NCBI RefSeq assembly: GCF_014805685.1
Contig: NC_060893.1
Location: 9,758,773-9,822,772, forward strand
Reading direction: 5' to 3'
Length of the DNA stretch: 64,000 bases
DNA from: Silurus meridionalis
Lineage: Eukaryota > Chordata > Actinopteri > Siluriformes > Siluridae
Part shown: one piece after another, positions 55,408 through 64,000 of the stretch
Numbering within the stretch: position 1 is the first letter of the stretch
Layout of the letters: every line of letters starts with the position of its first letter
Translations under genes and position numbers: made by a program
The notes under the pieces: model-generated
Database searches by the model: none
Seen by the model: only the letters and a program-made list of their open reading frames with translations
What the model was told of the DNA's origin: nothing

Positions 55408-57624
55408 ATGACATGGAGACTTGTGCATCATCTACCTTCCCTCATCCTTTTGAACCTGGCCGGATTGTGTTTTTCAGCAGCTCCTCCACCAACAGCGGCT
55501 CCAGTTTTCTCTAAACCGTTTGTAGTCATATGGAATGCTCCCATCAACAAATGCAATCAACTGCAGGTCCCCCTAGACTTGAATGTGTTTCAGGCCATCA
55601 CCACACCAGCCAAAGTCCCAAACCAAACACTGACTCTCTTCTACAAAAATCGAATAGGGCGCTTTCCTTACACAGACATTAAAACATTGACTCAGTACAA
55701 TGGTGGCATTCCACAGAAGGGAGACCTTGATGCCAGTCTGCAGAAAGCCCAAAAAGAGTTCAGCTATTACATTCCATCATCCATACCTGGCCTGGCTGTC
55801 CTTGACTGGGAGGAGTGGTTACCTTTGTTTGACCGAAATGAAGATTTAAGAGAGATCTATAAGGCACTGTCCATAAACTACACCCTGCAGGAGAATCCCT
55901 TTCTTTCAAGCAAAGAAGCTACATTTAAAGCCAAAGGGCAATTCGAGAAAGCTGCCAGAAGTTTCATGGAAGAAACGTTAAAGTTAGGACTCTCTCAAAG
56001 GCCAAATTTCCTCTGGGGCTTTTATTTGTTTCCTGACTGCTACAACTATGATTTTGAAAAAACAGGCTATACAGGGAGATGCTCTCAGACCACAAAACAA
56101 TTAAACAATGAACTTCTTTGGCTGTGGGAGTTAAGCACTGCCCTCTACCCATCAGCATACATGCCTGTTTCTATAAGTGGAACCCAGAAAGCAGCATTAT
56201 TTATTCGAAACCAGGTGCTAGAGGCGATGAGAGTAGCAGAAATGTCTCGGCGGCCCTACACTGCTCCTACTTATTTGTACTTGCGACCCCTTCTGAGAGA
56301 ACAACAGGAGCTATACATGCAGGAGGCAAGATTATCTCTGTATATTTCTTTTAATAGCATAGCAATGCAGCAATCACAATACATACTAAGGAAAAATTGC
56401 AATGTAGTGTACATGTGTCATTTTGGTTCTCCTCAGGTTGACTTGATTCGGAGTATTGGTGAGAGTGCCGCGCTAGGGGCTGCTGGATGTGTGCTTTGGG
56501 GATCCAGCTATGATTTTAATGAAAAGGTAGTATGTCATCATTATTATTAATATTAGTAGCATTTCACAAAAATATAAGAAATGGAACATCCCAAATTGGA
56601 TGGATTATGTTTACATAAGGTGTTCTTACAAATAATGCTTTAAAACCAGTGGCCTACAGTTCATAATTTATTTCAGGATACAGATAGTACAGATGCATAT
56701 CATTATCATCTTAGATACTGCCCTAAAGCTAAGGTGCATGAATTAACCAGTTACATTAAATTGTGTATTTAGTTGTACATGGGTAATTAAAAAAACATCA
56801 GAACACAGTGAAATGAACAGAACATTATTAATCAACTGACTGTGTAGATGCTCAGTTATTCATGCTTTAGCTGATTTAATTGAGCATGTGTCTCGGTGAC
56901 TGTAAAATTTGGGTCTGTGATATTTAGTTATACCGGTTAAGAAATTCACAATCAGTAATAGACAAACGTTTCTTATTGAATTCTTACTGACCTGTTTGAC
57001 TGGATGGGCTTTAATACATACCTCAGTCTGAAGTAATATGGAGTTCATAGTGATATGGCATCTGATTACAGTATATCGCTGCTATATCTGTGTCAGCATA
57101 TAGAATGTAAAAAAAGATTTATGTTTTAAACATAAGATTAATGACTAAATGTTTCAATACAATCTAATTCCAATTTATAGACTGCAGCCATTCCTCTAGG
57201 TTTATATATAGCAGTTAATATCTCATTTCTCTTTTTTTTCATTTAGGCATCATGTGAATCTCTTTCCATATACTTGGCTACTATGCTAAATAAATACATC
57301 ATCAATGTTACAACTGCAGCTAAACTGTGCAGTGACCTGCTGTGTCAAAGTAACGGCCGATGTGTGCGTAAAAGCTATGATTCAGACGACTACCTGCACC
57401 TGAACATGAACAGCTTTAATATACAGAAAATTGATGGGAAGTATAACGTCACTGGGGAATTGTCTGTCACCGACCTCACTGCTTGGGCGGACACTTTCAC
57501 CTGTCAGTGCTATGAGGACAAGAAATGCACAGCTCAAATTCCCTCTGGATTTGCGTATAGTGATAGAAGTGTCCTTGGACCTTTGACAGTTCTTCTTGCT
57601 GCATATCTGTTTGGTGAATTGTAA
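55408..57624 (+). CDS. spam1: Hyaluronidase PH-20-like, copy 1 (divergent active-site motif), 461 aa
   Basis: GH56 protein of the PH-20/SPAM1 type. Exons 55408-56325, 56437-56526 and 57247-57624; a 5' acceptor at 55388-55389 implies an upstream non-coding exon. Signal peptide at about 1-24. Conserved blocks are VVIWNAPINKC, LFYKNRIGRFPY and NGGIPQKGDL, then VLDWEEW (D133, E135), LWGFYLFPDCYNYD, NNELLWLW, ALYPSAY and [15 protein letters not shown]. The EGF-like cysteines follow ([15 protein letters not shown]...CQCYEDKKC). A hydrophobic C-terminus (SVLGPLTVLLAAYLFGEL) suggests a GPI anchor. Oddities: WRPxWxRNW is WLPLFDRNE here; intron 1 (56326-56436, 111 nt) is GC-AG and open in frame, so retention would add 37 residues. 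AATAAA at 57663, 39 nt after the stop. The symbol reflects family type; the one-to-one orthologue is not established. Confidence 0.9.
56527..57246. other. Intron 2 of spam1-like copy 1
   Basis: 720 bp, AT-rich, GT-AG. Nothing else recognised. Confidence 0.7.
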
Positions 57625-57662
57625 TAATTGTTCATGTGTTTTCTTTCTAAATGTAATGAGGA

Positions 57663-57668
57663 AATAAA
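57663..57668 (+). terminator. Poly(A) signal of spam1-like copy 1
   Basis: AATAAA 39 nt after the stop codon. It implies a very short 3' UTR. Confidence 0.55.
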
Positions 57669-57841
57669 GATTCCTAAGAATTCAATTCAGCATCATAATA
57701 CCTTCCTATTACCCATGTAATGAATTCTGCAATTAATAAATGACTGCATTCCACTGAGCATATGTGATATTTAATTTTTGTTAGATCTCATGTTTCTTTA
57801 ACATGTGTCTGTATTAAATGTCCAGTACTACATTATCAAAG

Positions 57842-57845
<4 letters not shown>

Positions 57846-57899
<54 letters not shown>

Positions 57900-57930
57900 T
57901 ATTAATAATAATAATAATAATAATAACAAT

Positions 57931-57980
<50 letters not shown>
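57846..57980. repeat. (AAT)n tract with AAC interruptions
   Basis: About 135 bp of AAT with two AACAATATT interruptions. The poly-Asn/poly-Ile open frames here are artefacts. Confidence 0.97.
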
Positions 57981-57981
<1 letters not shown>

Positions 57982-58521
57982 CAGGTATGCTGTGAGGTTC
58001 TGGCTATAATTTATTTAGCAGGTTTTTTTTTTTTTTCAATTAAATTTTGGCAAAACACATAAAACCATTTAAATAGATGAGTCCCAGGTAAATACCCACT
58101 TTTTTACTTTTAGAAAATGATTTGTTATTTAATATCTGCCCCAAAACAACAGCTTCAGTAAATAACACAATGCTTAAGGTGAAGTTAAGATTGCTCTGTT
58201 TGAGGGGAATACACAAATATGCAGACCTACACTGCAAAGGCTCTCAGAAACGTAATAAAACTGCCACAGTCTAGGATAAAGCAGTTACTGAAGATATTAT
58301 TTGAGTTCACACACATATTTAACCAGTTAACGCAAATACACAATGGTAACAATATATTATCATAAAACAATGTCATCACCAAATAATATTTGACAGAATT
58401 ATTTGACAGAAAACTACAGTGCTTAATTATATAAATGTAATGATATGGAGTCTGTGATGTGATAAGCAAAGCATAATTCAACTTGAACAAATGTTAAAAA
58501 AGAAATGAATAAATTGCAGTG

Positions 58522-58529
<8 letters not shown>

Positions 58530-58607
<78 letters not shown>
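58530..58607. repeat. (AT)n microsatellite
   Basis: About 78 bp of AT. Confidence 0.97.
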
Positions 58608-58611
<4 letters not shown>

Positions 58612-58837
58612 AATCCTATAGAACAAGTCCTATAAAAAGTGTAGTGTAGCACTAATGCTTTTAATCAGTAAACAGAGCATAGATTACAGCCTGGGTAATG
58701 TGTGCCCACCATTCAGTGAGACGTTTACATATTTTTCCATTTCCAAGGTCAGATTTTTGATAAAACGTTAAGCCCAATGGAAATTCCACAACATAGAAAA
58801 AGTAAACAATTTGTAGGTAACAGGATTGTATAGTGAG

Positions 58838-59075
58838 CAGCATTGCTGAATTATATTTCCAGGGTCGCTGATTTAATCCTGAAGCTGGGTTGCAGTGTGT
58901 GCGGAATTTTGCATGTTCTGCTAAAGTCTCTGTTTTTTCCACTTGGTTTTCCCATTTCACAAACACATGGTGGTAAAAAGGCTAATTCACTATGCATTTG
59001 TGAAAGTGAATTAACTGAGTGGTATAAACACAATATGTTTTTGTTCAGTCAGCAAGATTTAGTCATGTATTTTTA
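58838..59075 (+). mobile_element. Decayed interspersed repeat (same family as 41.2-41.6 kb)
   Basis: CCAGGGTCGCTGATTTAATCC, GCTGGGTTGCAGTGTGTGCG, GAATTTTGCATGTTCTGC and CACTTGGTTTTCCCATTTC follow the order seen, on the opposite strand, in the 41.2-41.6 kb repeat. Confidence 0.5.
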
Positions 59076-59615
59076 AACACCACACGTTTAACCAAGGTAA
59101 ATGTGTCCAGGATCAAACCCAGGACACTGGAGGTTGTGAAATACACACTGCACTAGCAAAGCTCAGAAAAACACATTAATTTGCATCCTCATGAGATGCA
59201 ATTTAAGGCTTTAATAAATTATTTACAACGTATAGAATTAAATCTTCTAGATTAAATATTTGTTAAAAATTCAATTTTGTATAACAATAAAACTTGAATA
59301 GAAAATGTATTATTTTTAGGCAAACTATATGTGTGTACATGGTGTCTTGGAATACAGTGGTATGCCTGCCAATTACATGATGGCAACAAAGTATTATCAT
59401 AAAAAACAAATATAACAATGATAAGATAAGACGCTGGAAAATATATATAATGCTGCAAGTCTTATACTAAAGTGGTTTGTTTTTCTCAGCTTAGAATAGT
59501 TTCAGTGGTATGTCTGCATGATTATTTTTTTAAATCAACAATCATTTTAAAATATTTCGGATACTGTAATGCGTATGTCTTGTACATCGCTGTTCACTTC
59601 TTTAAGCGTGTGACA

Positions 59616-61560
59616 ATGATTTATCCCTGTGACAGAGGACATCCAATTTATCTGCTGATTTTAACCTTTTCTATAATCTGCTATCATGGCACTGCCTTGT
59701 CTATTCCGCTCACAGCTACTCCAATATTTAAGGATACACCTTTTGCGGTCATATGGAATGCACCTACGCATGTGTGCCAAAACCTCAAGATTCCTTTGGC
59801 TCTTTCTGTCTTTCAAGCAGTGACCACACCAGCCAGTGAGCCTAATCAGTTTCTTTTTCTGTTTTACTCCAATCGGCTTGGACTGTACCCATACACGGAT
59901 CCTAGTACAGGGAAGCAAGTTAATGGTGGCATTCCACAAAAAGGAAACCTGACAGCAAGCCTTGTGAAAGCTCATAAAGATATCATAGAGTATGTTCTTG
60001 AGTTCACCCCAGGCTTAGCTGTGATTGACTGGGAAGAATGGCGTCCAATCTGGGCCAGGAATTGGAACTCCAAAGATATTTACAGGAAGCTTTCCATTCA
60101 GTATGCAAAGGAAAAGAATCCACTTCTATCCCCCAGTGAGGTTGATGCTGTTGCTAAGCAGCAATTTGAGAATGCAGCTAGGGCTTACATGGAGAAGACC
60201 ATGCAGCTGGGGATCAACCTGCGTTCAAATTATCTATGGGGCTTCTACCTATTTCCAGATTGCTACAATTATGATTGGAGTACCTCAGGCTACACAGGTG
60301 ACTGCCCAGCAATTGAGAAAACCCGCAACAACGAACTCCTTTGGTTGTGGGCGTCCAGTACAGCTTTATTTCCATCAGCATATTTGCCAGTCAGTCTGAG
60401 AGAACAACCTAAGGCAGCTCTGTTCGTTCGGGGTCGTGTGAAGGAAGCTATGAGGGTGTCTGCTCTTCCAAATCCTCTGTACTCTAAACCAATTTATGTC
60501 TACTTACGTCCTGTCTTCACTAATCAGAACAATGTATTTCTGAGTGAGGTGAGACAAAAGTTTCAGGGAAAAATATATCCCATTTTTATTACAACCTAAA
60601 ACTAAACTGACTTTGTATATACAGTACGTCCAAACAAAGTATTTACTTCCTAAGTTTTATGAACTGCATTATATCAGAAATATAGAAAATCTTTGCAGAA
60701 AACCCTGATTTAGTTTTAATCATATGTCTGCTTCTTCTCAGGAAGATCTAATCCATACTGTCGGTGAGAGCGCAGCTTTAGGTGCATCAGGTGTGGTGCT
60801 CTGGGGTGCAAGTGCTGACTACAACAGCAAGGTATGCAAATATCATATACTGAAATGTAATATTGAAACTACAAGGCAAACTTCAGTTAAAATAATTCAT
60901 TTTAATTATGCATTTTACTAATATTAATCTTTTACACACCGTTTTTACTATTTAAAATACAGCTCTTTTACATTTACACTATGATAAAAAACATAAAAAA
61001 AATGTAAATTCTTCAGATGCTATATTACATCTTTTGTCTATAATATGCATTCATATGTTTAGTCTCCTTATTTTATGTGATGAGACACATATATTGCATA
61101 GATTTGGTTTATATAATTACATGATTATCACATGTTCAACAAACAGGAGCAAATTAAACTAAACACTTTACCATTATAAAGTTGTTGTGTGTGATTTATT
61201 CTCTCTCCCCTCTCTCACTTTCAGTCTTCATGTGAAGCACTAGCAGCTTATCTGCCCTCTACACTCAACCCATACGTGGTCAATGTAACTGCAGCTGCAA
61301 AACTCTGCAGTCAGATGCTGTGCCAAGGCAACGGACGCTGTGTTCGCCAGAACCCCGACTCAGCAGCCTACCTGCACCTGAACCCGAATAACTTCAGTAT
61401 TCAGCAGCATGTTGGAAAATACGTGGCTGTTGGTGTGCCTTCTCAAAGTGATCTTAATGATTTTGTAAACAGGTTTACCTGTCAGTGTTATGCAGGCAAA
61501 GTGTGTTCTGCTAACACATCCATTTCAGAGCCCAAGACTCCAGTAGTTATTCAAGTGTGA
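59616..61560 (+). CDS. spam1: Hyaluronidase PH-20-like, copy 2 (no GPI tail), 452 aa
   Basis: GH56 hyaluronan-degrading enzyme with a fully canonical active site: GLAVIDWEEWRPIWARNW with D138 and E140. Exons 59616-60548, 60742-60831 and 61225-61560, phase 0, GT-AG. ATG 59616 is the first in-frame ATG after a likely acceptor at 59605-59606. It begins MIYPCDRGHP followed by a hydrophobic signal segment (11-28). Conserved blocks: [78 protein letters not shown], and EGF-like cysteines CSQMLCQGNGRCVRQ...CQCYAGKVC. It stops soon after (SEPKTPVVIQV) with no hydrophobic tail, so it is predicted to be secreted rather than GPI-linked. AATAAA at 61717. Closest relative in the window is copy 1; the tandem arrangement implies local duplication. 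Confidence 0.93.
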
Positions 61561-61716
61561 TAAGTAGATCTTCTAAATCTTTTTGCTGTGCCTTACTTAT
61601 GATTTAGAGCTGTAAATCTATTGGAAGCTATGATACATTGAGAACTGAATGAGATATGAAAAGACACATTATAGCAAAGGCACAATGAATTAACCTGTCT
61701 ACAAACCAATAATTGA

Positions 61717-61722
61717 AATAAA
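61717..61722 (+). terminator. Poly(A) signal of spam1-like copy 2
   Basis: AATAAA 157 nt after the stop codon of the last hyaluronidase gene. Confidence 0.5.
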
Positions 61723-61892
61723 ACCAATCCGTAATAGTCTTAATGTATCTGATTACGTGTCTTAATCATCACTTATATGTTTCCTTTATTCATAGTAACG
61801 TATGTACTGAATTTCATTGTCTAATCAAAAAAGAGAAAAAGATGCACAAAACTTTTTATAAATAAATAGAGATGCACTACATGATTTAAGGT

Positions 61893-61902
61893 AAAGAGAG
61901 AA

Positions 61903-61967
<65 letters not shown>
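61893..61967. repeat. (GA)n microsatellite
   Basis: About 75 bp of GA/AAGAGAG. Confidence 0.95.
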
Positions 61968-61969
<2 letters not shown>

Positions 61970-62099
61970 TGCACTAAAGAGTTTTATATAAAAAAGAGAG
62001 CTGCAATACATTGTTTAATTCAAAGAGACAGATAGAGACAGAGACACAGAGATATAGATAGAGATGCACTACATTGTTTAATAAAAAGAGAGTTTATCT

Positions 62100-62545
62100 C
62101 TTAATCATGGCACCCTGTTAGTGGGTGGGATATATTAGGCAGCAGGTGAACATTTTGTCAACAGTTGTTGTGTTAGAAGCAGGAACAATGTAATGTAATG
62201 TAAATGTAAATGTAAATGGGAAAGTGTAAGGATTTGAGTGAGTTTAACAAGGGCTAAAATGTTATGGCTAGACGCCTGGGGCAGAGCATCTACAAAACTG
62301 CACCTCTGGTGTGGTGTTCCTGGTCTCCAGGATCTATCAAAAGTGGTCCAAGGAAGGAACAGGGTCATGGGCAGCCAAGGCTCATTGATGCAAAGTCTGA
62401 CCTGTGTGGTTCGATCTAACAGACAAGCTACTGTAGGTCAAATTACTGAAGAAGTTAATGCTGTTAATGGTTGTTGGGTCAGGACTGTTTTGGCAGCAAA
62501 AAAGGGGGACCAACACAATATTAGGCAGGTGGTCATTAATTTATG
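62100..62545 (+). mobile_element. Internally deleted Tc1/mariner-like element
   Basis: The left part has GGCACCCTGTTAGTGGGTGG and ATATATTAGGCAGCAGGTGA. The middle has transposase helix-turn-helix coding relics (ATTTGAGTGAGTTTAACAAG, TGGCTAGACGCCTGGGGCAG, CAAAAGTGGTCCAAGGAAGG). The right end has GGGGGACCAACACAATATTA and GGCAGGTGGTCAT. The catalytic part of the transposase is missing. Non-functional. Confidence 0.75.
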
Positions 62546-64000
62546 ATTGATCAATGTATTAACACGTCATACTGAGTGATTACTAATTATTTTATTGTTA
62601 CGTGATGCTCTGTTAAATATATTTTTCTTCTTCTTCTTTTTCTTCTTCTTCTTCATCTTATTATTATTATGGGATGTTGATCAGGTATCAAAATGATGAA
62701 AATGAATCTGCTTTAATGAAGCATTCTATTTGAACGTCATTTCCTAAAAGTGTAAGTGTTTCAAAAATCATCTTATTAAAAAATTATAATCCGAAGTCGT
62801 CTGTGTCTTTTGTGAACTAAAAGATGATGGTTTAAGGGAACCAGCGCAACTTTGTGCGTTGAGAGAAAACGGATTGCAGGGGATACGGGCGGTGAGAGTG
62901 TTGCACTCCATCTAGTGGATGAATATTAAACTGCATTTGGACTGAGTGCAGGAACCGTGAACATGATTTTTCAGGAAATGTCCTTTCATTTTGCTCTTTG
63001 AGTGTTTATACAACTCTAAAGTGTGTTGTTAATGGGTTATATTTCTTTCTTTTCTTTCTTTATATGTTACATATTTATTTGTCTGTAAAAAAAAGTTGCA
63101 CATGTTATTGTATAATACGGTGCGGTCTGCGCGTTTATTTATATTTTTTTTATTTATTTATTAATGAATGTATTAATTTATTTATTTTACAAAAAATTAT
63201 ATTTCCTGAGCATCTGACTTTAAAGAAATCCACGACTCCTAATACAAATGTGCATGTTTTTAAATATATATTCGGCGATTTTTATTTGAGTGAAATAGTG
63301 CTGTATTATTTCCGTATTATAACAGCAGGAAGCGGTATACATAATGCAGTGATTTGGGCGCATTTTGAATTGGTTTGACCATTTTATTTTATTATTTCCA
63401 TAAAATTGCAGTCACCTGTGCTCATAGGAGGAATTAACTGTGACCTTTCACCCCGTACTGGAGCAGGATGTAGGCCGAGTGGAAGCTGCCTGATTAGTTT
63501 CTCGGTAAGTGCTGAGTTTGTGATTTTCAGCATTAATCTGAGAAAATTGGCTTCATCATATTGTCAGTTTGGTTCTCAAGTCTGTCTTGTGTACAAACAA
63601 AAACGTCTTTAGTACAGAATTCAGTGTAAAACATATTAACCCACTCAGTTGTGTTTATCACTTTGTTTCTGTGTTCAGTTGCTCTTTTAGGGGGGGTTGT
63701 GTTAGTGTTACAAAAACCCACAAACCAAAGTGTAAAAACTTTACCACAAAATGCAGGAGAATCTGTTTGGTTGCTTCAGGTGTTCATTTGGACACAAGGG
63801 AGCAATTAAAAAGTTACATTTATAGGCACAAACATAAATTAATATTTTATCACCCATTTATCTATGTAAAGCTGCTTTAGGACTAATATGTCTATTGTCT
63901 AGACGAAACTTGTCAAATGTTGTCCTAACTCAGTGTCATAAAATAAAGGTAAAGGCAGTTACAACTAAAATAATGCGTCTGTGGTGCGCTTCCTCGGCAT

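Larger units (their letters stand above)
57981..59606. other. Intergenic DNA between the spam1-like copies
   Basis: AT-rich, with an (AT)n microsatellite at 58530-58607 and a decayed interspersed repeat at about 58838-59075. No gene supported. Confidence 0.6.
61561..64000. other. Intergenic DNA right of the hyaluronidase cluster
   Basis: Contains the copy-2 3' UTR, a (GA)n tract, a Tc1-like deletion derivative, a (TTC)n stretch at about 62625-62660 and AT-rich DNA. A possible exon-like segment with a strong donor near 63508 is given as a finding. No gene is supported. Confidence 0.55.

Noticed and set aside
63406..63612. 68-codon open frame near the right edge as a coding gene
   Set aside because: No recognisable protein. 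Only the donor-like site made it worth a low-score note.

Overview
This window is vertebrate nuclear DNA, almost certainly from a ray-finned fish. Multi-exon genes use GT-AG introns in an AT-rich background crowded with microsatellites, tRNA-derived SINEs and short DNA-transposon relics of fish type. The gene order (asb15, wasl, hyal4, PH-20/spam1-type hyaluronidases) matches the ASB15-WASL-HYAL4-SPAM1 block of human 7q31. Several SINE fragments resemble families I associate with catfish and other otophysans, but the species cannot be settled from this.

Layout. (1) 85-3501, + strand: the last seven coding exons of asb15, an ankyrin-repeat/SOCS-box substrate receptor; the gene enters from the left edge. 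(2) 6761-23477, - strand: the complete wasl (N-WASP) coding sequence in 11 exons, 514 residues, convergent with asb15. (3) 24-49 kb: a gene-poor interval of repeats that holds one decayed hyaluronidase relic at about 37.66-38.13 kb. (4) 49004-61560, + strand: a tandem cluster of three intact GH56 hyaluronidase genes (hyal4 and two PH-20/spam1-like copies). All three have the same three-coding-exon plan, with a middle exon of exactly 90 nt. (5) 61.6-64 kb: repeats and intergenic DNA.

The three functional units are unrelated biochemically: ubiquitin-ligase substrate choice, Arp2/3-driven actin assembly, and extracellular glycosaminoglycan hydrolysis. Within the hyaluronidase cluster the copies have diverged where it matters. 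hyal4 lacks the cysteine reported to set chondroitin specificity in human HYAL4. The middle copy has lost the WRPxW motif beside the catalytic acid and has a GC-AG intron that stays open in frame. The last copy keeps the canonical active site but has no C-terminal hydrophobic (GPI) tail. The relic at 37.7 kb has lost the catalytic glutamate and carries stops and a frameshift.
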